Below are positions 23,791-37,100 of a stretch of 64,000 bases of DNA, piece by piece; position 1 is the first letter of the stretch; every line of letters begins with the position of its first letter. Source of the DNA: Ectobius pallidus (taxonomy: Eukaryota; Arthropoda; Insecta; Blattodea; Ectobiidae); assembly GCA_964059195.1 (NCBI GenBank), contig CAXKWD010000007.1, positions 153,445,269 through 153,509,268 on the forward strand. The letters are read 5' to 3'. A program made the translations under genes and the position numbers. A model generated the notes under the pieces. The model worked only from the letters and a program-made list of their open reading frames with translations, had not been told where the DNA came from and searched no databases.

Positions 23791-23840
23791 ATGAAAACCC
23801 ATCAGTGCCAATTAATTCGGATATTTGACATTCCACTGTA

Positions 23841-24848
23841 TTTTAGAAAACTCGGGTAAAAACACAGTGCTCCAATGGATTTCAGCACACTGTCATGTTG
23901 GAAGAAATGAACAGCTTGGTACAAAAGGATCGTCAGTTTTATGGTATAAAACAGTGCTTTATCTCTCCATTCAGCCAAACTAGTTATTATACAAAACCAT
24001 TAATGTCCTGTTTGGTACAATACATATTACCTTTTTACCCCTAAACGTGTCTATCTTACCAATTGGCAGAACAATGAACAAACAAAAAATGAGAAACAGG
24101 GTGTAGCAATAAGCATTTTATTAATAACAATAGTATATAACATAAAATGTAACAATCAAAATAGGAAAACTCTAAGAAAAATGTTGAGTGAAATGTGCAC
24201 AACAACTTACAGTTCCATGTTTCGGTAAACAATAAACTATTTAAACAATTGTAGAGTTTGTCACAACCAAATTAATTATGGATACTTTCTATATAATGCC
24301 AGAAAAAAAAAAACATCTGGCCAATCGAATCAGCTCTACTCCGGTGACGTACCCGTGAATTCATTGAATACGAGTGACAGACTGACGCTCAATTCTGTGT
24401 GTGTTCATTTTAAAATAAATATTCCATTATTATAAGGGGAGAAAGATAAAAATATATTCCATAATTTTATTTTAAAGATGATTCTTTGGACTAGTTTGTG
24501 ATTTATGCAAACTGGGACAGATATTAGAACATAGAAATAGAAGCTAATAAGGTACTATGTAGGTGGCATGCTGCTTTGATGCCACATGTGATCTGTTAAA
24601 AAACTGTGTGCTTGGAAACTTAAAAACTAAACTCGATACCTGGCATCCAACCACACAATATCCCCGTGACACTACCAAAACCAAATTCCAATTTTCTAAC
24701 CATTCATACACAAATCTTTGTAAGTGGAAACTGAATGAAAAATAAAAGAATTTCCTAGCCATATTCTAATCACAGTTCTCATACTAACCCCATTAAAACC
24801 AGCAGACAGAAGAACATCATTTAAATATAAATAGAAAAACGAGATAAG
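23841..24848. other. 3' flank of Trabid, no gene recognised
   Basis: AT-rich; two short overlapping open frames at 24544-24762 look accidental. No element boundaries were found. Confidence 0.4.
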
Positions 24849-24854
24849 TTTATT
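24849..24854 (-). terminator. Candidate polyadenylation signal of Trabid
   Basis: On the minus strand an AATAAA lies about 220 bases after the stop codon. A T/GT-rich stretch (TTCTGTCTGCTGG) follows it some 45-60 bases further on. This is the usual arrangement, but AT-rich DNA gives AATAAA by chance, so the call is tentative. Confidence 0.4.
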
Positions 24855-25071
24855 TTAACTCTTATAATAAAGCAACCTTTGTTTTATATAAGTTCTCTAT
24901 TATTTCATTAGAATATGCAGACACCATATTGTATGCCATGGAGCATTTGGAAGTTATTCTTTTGTAAAATAAAGTTATGTGCCAAGTTCTTCCTCTGCCT
25001 CTTCAACGTCTTTTGATTCTCAAACACTTACTTGGATTTGTCGACGGGGTTAAGGAAGAATCAAGGATTTG

Positions 25072-25156
25072 CTATTCATCATCTGTGTCTCCACCATCGC
25101 TGGAATAATCCTGTATTGGTGCGGCTGGGCGGGTGAACGGGGCGCTCGTCATCTGC
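25072..25156 (-). CDS. trbd: Trabid exon 8: acidic C-terminus and stop
   Basis: The acceptor ACAATTTCAG|GCAG opens 85 nt ending in TAG at 25074-25072. The tail reads QMTSAPFTRPAAPIQ and then DYSSDGGDTDDE, an acidic end like that of vertebrate ZRANB1. This is the least conserved exon, so an alternative last exon is possible. The total frame closes exactly. Confidence 0.88.
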
Positions 25157-28100
25157 CTGAAATTGTAAGCCATGAATCATCGACTATTCTTTGGTCGTTA
25201 AAACACCACATTTAAGTTATAAATAGCAGCGATTAGTCCTTCTACTTGAAAGTTTGTGTCGGACTGGGTAGTGCAGTTAGTATTGCGCTAGCTTTCTGTG
25301 CGCAAGGTTGCGAGTTCGATCCTGGCCCATCAATGGCATTTATGTGTGCATAAATGTGATAGGCCCATGTTAGTAGATTTACTGGCATGTAAAAGAACTC
25401 CTGTGGGACAAAATTCCGGCACACCAGCGACAGTCACAGCCCTAAGTTGTAGTACATCCCCGTCGTTAAATAATCATACACCAATCTTTGAAAGTTTGCA
25501 ATCTTTATTATAATTGGCAAAAAGGTACAAATATATACGTTTGATATGTTGCAAATTGAAAATAAGTTCGACAAGAATGGTAGACACTTTTACCGATCCA
25601 TGGGTAGGCCTGAAAGCTAAGCATGTGGAAATTGAGTTTCTAAAGAACAGGCTCCAACCTGGAATTCTGCATTAACAGGTTGCGAATTCTAGTTCTTGAA
25701 CTTCAAGTAAAATTTAGAGAGAAGGGAAAAAAAAAGTTAAACCTTTTTTATACATCACATTTAAACCCTCCTTGGGACACTGGACATTTGTGTGAAAACC
25801 GGAACTGTCCCAGTAAAACAGTGGATAAAATTACCTTGAACAGTCACTACGTTTCAGCCTGGAGGTCAGTTTTAATAATAGTTTTATCAACCTATAATTC
25901 ATATACCGGTGGAAAGAGTTGGACCTGGGTGTGAATTACCTAGTATGATGAGACAACTTGTCTGCATGCATATGGAGAGTTAAGAAACTTACGCAAGTCT
26001 ACGATAGTGGTTAAGCCATTCTTCCAACATTTGTGCAACAAGAAGAGGTCGCTTGTGAAGCTTCTGCTGTGCTACTAGGATTCCTCCCTCAGTCACACAC
26101 ACATCCAACCACTGCCGGAGAATTGTCTCTTCTCTTCCCATCTGAAACACAAGAGCCAGTCAAATTAAGGAGGGATGATAAGACACACAGTTGAAATGGA
26201 TCAACGAATAGAATAAGATCTGGGAAAAGTAAAAGGACCTGAAGATGGCAAAATAAAAGCCGAAGTATATCATCCATTAAATTTTAAAATTTCAATGTTT
26301 TATAATCTGGACAACTGTAGATTTTAACAATGACAAAGCTATCAAGCTGATAATAAGAAGAACATTTATAAAATCTAATTCGAGGGAATAGGTGGAATTA
26401 TTTTACACACTATACAACACAATTATGTTCCTCATACGAAAAAGATATGAAATTAGTCAACATAACTTAAATGTTAATGATAATATTATAGGAGAAAAAT
26501 TCATCCGACACTGGGACTTGAACCCAATTAATGCTCTACCAATTGGTAGAGCATTGGCGCGAATAGCCAAAGGTCCTGGGTTCAAGTCCCAGTGTCGGAG
26601 GAATTTTTCTATAATATTATCATGTAATGTCCAACAGAGACGATAATCTGTGGTACATGAATACTTACATATATCCATCTTAAATGTTAATCCTTTTTTT
26701 TCTCCCGGTGGACTGGGTTTGGTTCTAAGCTTAACAATCAAATAAAGGTTTGAAAGTCTTAAAAGAGAATGTATGAGCTCACCTCAGCCTGCGTGAGGAA
26801 GTGAACAGGCAGAAGCTTGCGATCCCTATCCATGAGAGGCAAGAAAGTGACCTGAAGTTCATCTGGGCCTAAGTTGTTAGCTCCAGCACTTCCGCCACTA
26901 TACGGTTCCATGGGAACCAGAGCTGAGAAGTGGCCTCGGGTGTAGCCCAGAGCAAGCGGCGACCGCACACAGAAACTTGCCTCCCACAGCAGCGGCAGAT
27001 ATACACCTAAAATGCAATCAATTTAATTTCCTTTAAAGCTTTGACAATCATTTAATGTACAGTAGAACTTGATTATAGTGTTATTATTATTATATCTTGG
27101 CATGATATAAACAGTCACCTGACTGTGAGGAAGGTCTGAAGGTTAAGACCGAAACGTCGTGAAGACTGTAGAAAGGACAATTACAAGTGATCCACCGAAA
27201 ATAATTTAATTTTATTCTTGACTGTTTTTAAACAGTGTTACCACTCACAAGTAGGTGATTTAAAGTTTAATTTTATAACATATTTTTGAACGGCAGGCTA
27301 AATTAGTGTTCTGCAAATTTACAAGGTAGAGTGTATTGGGATATTTTAAAACTAGAAGTACCTAAACATGTTAAACAAAAACTTTTACAGTAGCAAAATC
27401 TTTTTACTTTGTATCATATTATTTATTTTTACTTTATTTTAGTAAAAACCTGTATTATAGTGACAATTGCATGTTTGCCAATGAATACCTGTACAGTATA
27501 AAGTGACAATTGCATGTTTGCCAATGAATACCAGTATAGTCATTAATACAATAGATGATAAGCAAAAGAATCTATTTTGAATGACTTCAGAAATGCAAAT
27601 TCAGTTTTTATAAAGATTTGCTTGGATGGTAGTACTGCAGAAAATAAAAACAGTTGGTAAGCACACCTCAATAATAGATAGGAAGTGTGAATTACGCCTG
27701 TACGGAACTGTTATGAAGTAGAATGATAGTGCAGTCTCACAGGTCTTTTCTTATAACTGAGCAGAGATTTAAGGCACAAGTACAAAAGTTCTATTGAGTA
27801 TTTAAGAGATATGAGGAGCAGGTATAAATGTTAAAAACTTAAAATTAAATATTTGTGCCTTACGCCCTTATGGAACTAGGCCCTTCAAATATATTTGCAC
27901 GTACCTTCAAATCTAGCATAGCCAATGGCTTCTCCTCGGAAGCTTCTAACATACTTGACACCATAAACAATGATGGGGCGACGGAGTATGTGTGCGAGGG
28001 CAAAAACATGCAGCTGCTCGAGACTTGATCCTGGCTGACTGGCAAGCGACAGCAGACCAGCCCAGTCTTCTTCCCACTGACCTTCTTCTAAACTGAACTC

Positions 28101-31100
28101 TAATAGCTGAGCTTGACTTGCCTCATACTCTTTCCAGCGTGGATAAAATCTGAAAAGAAAAAATTACCTTTGCAACAGTCGAATTTTTGGTTCCAAAAGT
28201 TCTAGAACTCCAGGGAGAAAATACTACTTATCAGCCATTTCATAAAATATGGGATTTTTTCCCTCAAAGAGAGAAGTTATAAAATTATTGTAATTGGGTG
28301 GTCAAAAATAAGTTTAAAACCTCAAATTCTCTGAATTTTAAGGACTTAGGTGTATCTGAAGTGGTTTCATGTGTAAAATCTGTCGATTTACTTATTTATT
28401 GTGTTGAGTTACTTTTTTTTTGCCATTTTTAGCACGATTTTAACACTCTTTAATATCAAGTAGTCAAGAGTAATCAGCTATGTCCATTTTCATTTGAGAA
28501 AATATACATCTTAAGGTACAATTTGGTACAATTTCACCTGCTGCTAGAGGACCAGTCGGAATCAGCTGATGATGATGGGAAGACCCAATGAAATGATCAT
28601 CCTGGGTAAATATACCTTTTAGTGAAGTAAGTGTGTACAGTGGAACCTCGTTAAGACGTTTTTCTAGGGACTGAAAAAAATAGACGTCTTAAACGGGAAA
28701 ACGTACTACTGAAAATAAAAAAAAAATCGTAGGGAATATGTAGATAGGCCTATGTTTTCTAAGTTGCTCAGAACCACCCAAAAGTGCATCCTAATGGCTC
28801 TGAAATACCCACAGTGATACACAGGTGCTTCAATGCCAAGCCATTTGTTACGAGAGATTTATATTATGTAAACGAATACATAGGCCTAACAATTTTATCT
28901 GGAAAAAAAAACTTTCAAAAATTGATGGAATGTATGGGAGCCATATTTAATGATAAATCAAGACAAAATTCACAAAGAAAGCATCTATTTTATTCTGAAA
29001 ATCACACATGAAACAAGTTGCACTCCACAATCTATTACCAAACACGAAATATTGTAATTGTGCAAAATTTCACACGTGCCAGTTCTGTAAACAGTCGTGT
29101 ACACGGTCATGTTCACAGCCACAATTTGCTAATGAAATGCGATCCAATACCGACGTGTGAAGCACGATCTGCTTTTTTGGCATACATTTCTTAAAACATT
29201 CTAATATTTTCTTCTCCTCACCACACGAACCGTAAGAAATTTAAAATATATTTCACTACTTCAAAATTATCACGATATAAAATGGCGGCCTAACAGCTGA
29301 CTCTGCAAAATCGGCGCCAAGTCAAATGGCCAATGAGAAGCAAACTGCAATGGTTCAAAATGGCTGACGATTGGTCCCATAGAGCAAAGATTGAGACTTG
29401 GACACCAGAGAGTACAAGAATTCTGACATAGAGATCACACAATCGGATGCGCGTTCAAAGCTTATGTTTGACAAAGTGTGGTTGGCGAGCCAAATACGAA
29501 CGTACTAAGCGTTAAACCAAAACGTGTTAAGAAACATTTAAACATGCAATTATTAAGATTGGGACCGGGACTTCCAAAAACCGACGTACTATGCGGGAAA
29601 ACGTAGTAATGAGGAACATGCTAACGAGGTTCCACTGTATATTTCCGATCTCAATCTTGCTACAGATACAATAGGGTACCCTACTAATCATTTACTCCTA
29701 CTACTACTGACCATTTAATTTTCAGTTTTATGACAGATATTTCATTTTACAAGCAGCAACAAAAATTAATTATACTATTTTGACAATTTTTATTGTACTT
29801 TAACACTTAGTAGTAGGCTATGTATTTATCGCTCATTTGACAGTGTATTTTTTTGGCATTTTATTTATTTATAAAATTGGTGATATTTTATGTGTTGATT
29901 ACTAGTCACTAGAAGAATATTTTGAGAAAATTTCAGATTTTATTGTTCAGTCCCTTTTGAGATATTTCAATTTGAAAATCACTAATTTTAGAAAATCTCA
30001 ATAACTGAAGACTCATAAACCTAAAGGATTTGTATAAATGATCTCAAATTTTACTAGTACCGGTATCTAGTGGTCTATTATATCGTTCTGGGGAAAAAAA
30101 ATATTTTTTCTGTGTTTTCATTCCTTCCATCAAAAGAAGTTTTATAAAGTCAATATTTTATTCTAAATGAAACATGATTTTCTAATAAAGTTTTAGATTA
30201 TTTCCTTAAAACCTAACAAATTTTTGGTCATAATATGAATTGTAGCCTGTTTCTTGTAGATTAAGAGAGGTTTTGTTTCAAGTTGACATCTTAATAAACA
30301 AAATAGTTATGTAACTTACTGTTAACCTCTAAAAATGCCAAAAATGATAGATCCTTCTAAACAAAATGGCCGCTAGAAGCCAAAGTGTTAATAATAAAAA
30401 TGTGAAAAAAATTGTTTTGCACTCCCAGTTATATATAGAAAAAGAAAATGTATGATGAAAAATAAAAATAAAATATGTCAGCAACACTATTGGATGATTT
30501 GACATGGATTGACCTGCCACTGTTTCAAACTACAATTCCATTGCAGTTTTTTCCCCCCAGTCTGACAACATATGAAAATAATGCAGTAAAAACTCACATA
30601 TGTCCACCCTGATGAAGACTATCGGCAAGAGCTCTTCTAAGCGTGTTATCGCGGTCAAACACACCCCATGTCGCCTGCATTGCAGAGTCCAGGAGACAGT
30701 CCCCAGCAGATCTGTTCCACAAAGCATACAACCTGGAGCCTAACCGCACGGTCACTTCCAGCGACCAGTTCAGTACAGGTGGTTCTGACTCCAGCTGTTG
30801 CTGTGCATCCTTATCCAACAACTCCTCAAACAACTGCTCTTGAACCGGCGGTGGCAAGTCTTCCACTTCTGTTAACAAATCAAGACATTATTTTATTTAC
30901 ACAATGTTGGTCTTAACTTTAAAAACCAAATAAATGTGTTTGTTGCGTTTTATACAGTTAGTTACATTATTATTATTATTATTATTAATAATAATTCAGC
31001 TTCACTTATACTCCTTTGAGCATTGAGGCCATATCAGTTTAGGTTCTATGTGTATACCAGTAGGACAAGTAACTATTCAAGTGCAACTACTTTCTATTGT

Positions 31101-34100
31101 TGATGTGTTTATGGCATATGTTAATTCAACTGACTTTAATTTTAATGATTATGGTATATAGGATGAAATAGTAGGGATGATTCATGATAAGTAAATATCC
31201 AATTCGGCATTTGCCTTTACGACAGGGGAAACCATGAAAAATTCAGTCAAATTTGCTTGCCATGGGATCTGAACCAGAGACCTCCCAAATCAAGTTCATT
31301 AATATAACAAAAATTGGAAATTTTCGGTCCATCTTTTGTTAAAGAAATTGTTATGCTAATTGAGGTTAAGAAAAGGTCTGGCTGATGGGAAAGGGAGAGT
31401 ACAGACAGGCTAAGTTTCATTTCTTCGGTTAATTCTCCTTTCCATTTGTGAGATATGTGAACTGCCTCACAATATCTGAGGTTCCTCACCTAAAATTACT
31501 CCACAGGGATCTAAAGTTGGACAGGAACTCTTTTAAAACCGAAGTGAAGCAGTATATTATCCCCAGAAATTTAGTTTTTTCCCTTAATCTCACGAATTTC
31601 TTTAAATAAGGCGATTTGTATAGCTGGAATATTCACACTTTTCATAATGAGATGGACCTAAGCTCCTTGTTTCATCCAAATGTGCCAAAAAAGTTTAAAA
31701 AAAATAACAATGACACACTTTCTTTAAGTGTTCAAACTTCACTACATAAAAAAAATATATTATTATCTTTTTCTAACAAAATAATGAAAAACAGAGAGAT
31801 CAACATATCAAAGAAAAGTATTTAAATTTAACTAGAAATCATATTTTTTTAAACTCAAATTAAATTAAATCCATACATTTAATGATAGAATTAGTTTAAG
31901 CTTTATACCGTACAGAGATTATCCTTATGCATGCTACAAAACTGCACAAATGATGAATGGGCTAGCTGGAACAGTTCAGAAAATTCAAATTTTTACCTTT
32001 GAGTATATCCCTATGTAGGCCTATGCAGGAGATATACGAGGGCTATTCAGAAAGTAAGGAACGTTTTGGAATTTAAAAAAACCAAGTACAAGAAAAACAT
32101 TTTATTATATACATGTGAAAGAGGGACTAAAATACTACTTTTCAACATAATCACCACACAAATTCAGGCACTTATCAAGCGGTGGACAAGCTTTGGAATT
32201 CCTGTGTCATAGAATTCTGCCGCCTGTGATCTCAGCCACTCAGTGACGCGTACCTGGAGCTCCTCATCGTCGTCAAAACGCAGTGTTGCTAGCCAGGTCT
32301 TCATTTTTGGGAACAAGTGAAAATCACTTGGAGCAAGATCAGGACTGTAGGGGGGATGAGGAAAAACTTCCCAGTTGAACGAGTTCAAGAGTTCTTGCAT
32401 ACGGTTTGCCGTGTGAGGTCGGGCATTGTCATGCAAAAGCAAAATTTTGGATGACAATTTTCCTCGGCGCTTGTTTTGGACAGCTCTCGTAAGGTTTTGC
32501 AATGTTTGGCAGTACTGCTCAGAGTTTATTGTTGTGGCGGCAGAATTCTATGACACAGGAATTTCAAAGCTTGTCCACCGCTTGATAAGTGCCTGAATTT
32601 GTATGGTGATTATGTTGAAAAGTAGTATTTTAGTCCCTATTTCACATGTATATAATAAAATGTTTTTCTTGTACTTGGTTTTTTTAAAATTCCAAAACGT
32701 TCCTTACTTTCTGAATAGCCCTCGTAGTAGGACTTTGTTGCATGGTAAATAGATTGCAGTTTCAACAGTCAATGAATCATCAATATTGGCTACAAAAGTA
32801 CACACCTGCAGGGAGAGAAAAGGTGGTGAGCTCCGTCACAAAGTGGCAGGGAAAGGAGCCCTTGCGTTGTCGCACAGTAGATGCCATGTGCCGCCTGATG
32901 TCTGCCGCCAAGTCAGGAGCAACGTATGAAGGAACTCGTTTCACACCGGACCCAGAACCTTCTATTTGTGACAACAATGTGGCAAGCATGTCTTCACGAT
33001 GGAATCTGAAAATAAAGAATCACGCAATTAGATTTCTCGTAAGTAGCATTTGATTTTCTGCTATTTTACTGGATTTTGGTATTATACGAATTAAAGTTGT
33101 TAAAATACATGTTTAATACTGTTGAGCTCGATCAATGAAATAAAATAAATATGATACCAGTTGCTCAACTATGATATATTTTGTGATTCGATGCCTTTAC
33201 ACCATCTTCAGGGAATCTTTTGTTGGCTTGGAGTCCCAATAATTAAAATAAAAACTACATTTCTTACATTTATAAAATATCTTGCATGAAAGATGCCAGT
33301 GAACCAACCGCGAGCCATCATGATATGCAAAATCATGGTCAACGGACACGTGACGAGGAGGCCACAGAAGACAGTTCAGTGACAGTGCTTCTATGAGATT
33401 TTATAAATTTTATCTTATTTTATAAATGTGATTTTCCATTCTGGAGCTAGACTATACACAGACACACATCCACACAGACAGATAATTTTCTGATAATAAT
33501 ATTTTTGGATTGAGGGGACCTCAAAACGTGAATTTATGTTAAAATCTCAACTTCGAATTTGATGGTAGAATTGGTATGGGCAGAATATACTGGTATCAAC
33601 TCTGATGAAAATCTCATATTGCTTACCTAATAGCCAAGTGTACTAGCGTATAGCCAGTGTCGAAAGCAGAGGGGCGATTAAGGAGGGTGACTTCACTTGA
33701 GGTGAGCTGTCGAGCAGGATCACCACCTGATGACAAGTACGCTTCTACAGGATTGGGATCTCCCTCAACAACACCAAGACATGCGTTGAGCCAGTTCCAG
33801 TCAGCCTCTCTCATCCGCTGTCGCAGCTGCTTCAGGCGTCGCTCATACTCACAATTGTTGGGCGAATTAGCTGGAGTAGGCAGATCACTGGATGCCAAAT
33901 TTTTTTCACGCCGAGAATTTGGCCTGTACAAACAAAAGAATTTATGATGTAATTATGTATTCATGAAAACACAGAATATTGTTATGTTGAACATTAATGA
34001 AGAATATTTTAGGAGAAAAATTCCTCTGACATTGGCCTTTGGTTTCCCGTGCCAATGCTCTACTAATTGAGCCAGCCAGAGTTCAACTCACAGCACCAGA

Positions 34101-37100
34101 TGGAATCTCTCTCCTATGAAGACTAGCTACCCTTAATAACCCACCTCACAGAAACAATATTCTGTGGTCTCAAGACTAAACCTCTATGGTACATTTTAAA
34201 TGTTACTGTACAATAACAGTGGAATCCCGGTCACAAAATCATTAAATTAGAATGCCTCACAATAGTGTATAGGCTATGACGTAAATGTCTTTCAATACAT
34301 AGGCCTATACCAGTACATCTGTACATCTTAAAATAATATAATCTATCTGAAAGCTTATAAAGAAAAATTACTACCTGCACGCCACTTCTTGGGTGCTGGT
34401 TTTACGGGGAAGTGAGGGTCGGGGGAACAAAACATAGCTAGTCCGCCAGTCTTTCTGCAGTGTTGTCAACCAAAGAAATCATGTTTCAGCAGAATCCCGC
34501 TTATGGTATTTTATGTAGTGACATTTAATATACGATTTTAATGAAATTCAATAATATAACGTGGTGACGGTATTGCGTAACAATTAATTACACATCATAA
34601 GGGTTTGGTTATCAAATAAGTCATCAAATAAGAATATTGTAACAAGGGCTCGTCGGGGTTCATAATGAGAACACCGAATTTATAATTGAAGGATGGAGGC
34701 TTCTTTATTTTCTACAACAATTGCCAATACAGCCAGAAACTCCAGACTATTCACCAGGTTACTGTCCTGTTCAGTGCTCACTCTCACTGTGCTCAGTCCC
34801 AATTACAGCACTGTTCCAGTCCAATCCAGATCATCCCACGTCGCGCCGGTCAACTCCACAGTCCTCGCTGCCGCTGTGCGATCCACCCGTCGCGCCGAGT
34901 TCCCCGGGACGGCACTACCTCAGCCCAGATCAGCTCACCAGCTCTTCCGTTCACCCTTCCCTCCGGTCACTAGTTCCCCGTTGACTAGCTATTCCGCTCT
35001 CGGGTCCCTCCGGTCACTGGCTCCTCAGCTTCCCAAGACACACTCACTTGAGGCCGCGCTGATCAGTCCTCTCCGTCCAGCTCACCCTCTGACGCTGACG
35101 CTCGCCGCTACTCACGGACTGCCTCTCTGACTGTTCCCTCGTTGACCCTCCGGCTCTTCACGGACTGCCTCTCCTCTGATGTACTGACTCTTCACTGTAC
35201 TGAACTCTCCTTGACTGACTGACTCATCACTCCTCGTTGCCGTCTCTGACTGACTCTCCTTGACTGACTACTCAGCTCGCTCGCGGCCCCATATATAGGG
35301 CCGACGAATATTCCAGACCCGGTCTCCCGAAAGTTCTCCGCCCGCGCATTGTCTAGAATGTCCGCGCGGGGCGCGTGGCTCCACCTCTGGCCCCTCCCAC
35401 GAGCGCGCACCGTCACTCACCGCGCCAGGGAGTAGGCCGCACCCGTCGGCACGCGGCTCCAATAGCCGTACTTCTGTCACGCCCACTGGCGCTCTTCTGC
35501 CGCCCATCCACTAGGGGGAGCGCGATCTTTCCAGACTCCGTCGTTTCTCGTTCTTTCGGGCTTACTCCTCCTTCTATTAGCGTCTAGGCTTTTCTGGCTT
35601 TGTCACATTGCCCCCTCCTTAAGGGCCTTCGTCCCGAAGTGCCCCAAGATATGCCGCCAGACGGTTCAGATGAACTACCAGCATCTTCCCTCTTGGCTGT
35701 CGTTCGATGCGGTAGACTTCTGGCCACTTGGTGAACTAATGCATGGCCAACAACAGGTGCCGATTTCCGTCATCAGTAATGGAACATGGGCCTGCCACGT
35801 TGTATTGCCTCATGGCCCCACGGCTGCAAGTTCTAGGCCCTCTGCTGGCAGCACAGGTGTCGCGTTGTTCACGCCGCCTCTCGGCGTCACTCCATTGGTG
35901 CAACCAGTAGAACATTCTCCGCAGTTTGTCGAGGATCCGACTGGAAGTCCACGCAGGAGCGACGGGTGACCACTCGGGAGCGAACCGGATCCTCGACAAA
36001 CTGCGGAGAATGTTCTACTGGTTGCACCAATGGAGTGACGCCGAGAGGCGGCGTGAACAACGCGACACCTGTGCTGCCAGCAGAGGGCCTAGAACTTGCA
36101 GCCGTGGGGCCATGAGGCAATACAACGTGGCAGGCCCATGTTCCATTACTGATGACGGAAATCGGCACCTGTTGTTGACTGGGAAGGGTGTCGGTGTAAC
36201 GAGAGAGCTTTCCAGATCTCGACTCGGGAACATCTAGGTCAGTCAAGGAGAGTTCAGTACAGCACTGTTCCAGTCCAATCCAGATCATCCCACGTCGCGC
36301 CGGTCAACTCCACAGTCCTCGCTGCCGCTGTGCGATCCACCCGTCGCGCCGAGTTCCCCGGGACGGCACTACCTCAGCCCAGATCAGCTCACCAGCTCTT
36401 CCGTTCACCCTTCCCTCCGGTCACTAGTTCCCCGTTGACTAGCTATTCCGCTCTCGGGTCCCTCCGGTCACTGGCTCCTCAGCTTCCCAAGACACTCCTC
36501 CTTCTATTAGCGTCTAGGCTTTTCTGGCTTTGTCACAATATTATACATAATATAGGCTCAATATTTTTACACTGGATGACTAATTTTAAGCATAAAGAAG
36601 AGTCTTAGCAGAACATGCTTCACAATTTTGTGTTGATAAACATAAGAGAGGTAAGGCATCTAAAAGTGGAGAAAACTATAGGCGTAATTTTAAATGTATT
36701 TAACACGTTTCGTGAAAAGTTCCCTCAACTTTCAGTCCATGAAATTGACATCAGAGTTCACGGGATTGTCAGAAATTAGCACATAAAGAATTCTTAAAGA
36801 GGTGAGGAAAGTGTTGGATGTACAATGACGTGTTTGTGAAATCAGCAATTCGAAAAATTGTATTTTTCCCCATAACTCCATGCGTCAGAAAAGATAATGT
36901 CAATAAATAAATAAGGATCCTGAGACAGAATGAAAGCTTAGTATTGAAGCCACTAGATGCCATGGTGTATAGTGTACTTCGTGTTTCAATGTTGTCAGCT
37001 CTACCTACGAAGTTGAACGAAGCCTACCGAATAAGGACTAGGGAGCCGAGCGCCCAAGAAATCGCGCGCAGGCCAGTAGGCCTAGTTTGTGTTTTGTATG

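Larger units (their letters stand above)
21561..23838. mobile_element. Pogo/Tigger-like element carrying nested insertions
   Basis: The left end CAGTAGAACGTCAATAATCC and the complement of the right end, CAGTGGAATGTCAAATATCC, are flanked by TA on both sides (21559-21560 and 23839-23840). Inside lie a fold-back (21750-22066), a mariner (from 22109) and a Helitron-like fragment (23447-23790). No pogo transposase was recognised, so the host element may have been nonautonomous. Confidence 0.65.
34634..36541 (-). mobile_element. Rearranged gypsy-type LTR retrotransposon with ATAT target duplication (Trabid intron 1)
   Basis: The element 34638-36537 starts TGTAACA and ends TGTCACA on the plus strand and is flanked by ATAT on both sides. 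One full LTR (34638-35607, minus orientation, with a TATATAT box near 35291-35298) is followed on its inner side by the polypurine tract AAGGAGGGGGC (minus). The far end is a shortened second LTR (36259-36537) lacking about 520 internal bases and the inner end with the primer site. Between them are two inverted copies (192 bases each, 35748-35939 and 35986-36177, identical by eye) of the integrase zinc-binding region. It is CG-rich compared with its surroundings. Confidence 0.9.

Noticed and set aside
24940..25070. Alternative acidic last exon of Trabid (GACGTTGAAGAGGCAGAGGA on the minus strand)
   Set aside because: The text would encode an acidic tail, but no acceptor precedes it and exon 8 already closes the frame.
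26545..26622. Candidate tRNA gene
   Set aside because: B box and part of an A box are present, but the acceptor and anticodon stems do not form and the sequence is a SINE head in an inverted pair.
34686..35587. Several overlapping open frames of 70-145 codons
   Set aside because: They lie inside the gypsy LTR, which is CG-rich and therefore poor in stops; none has conserved motifs.
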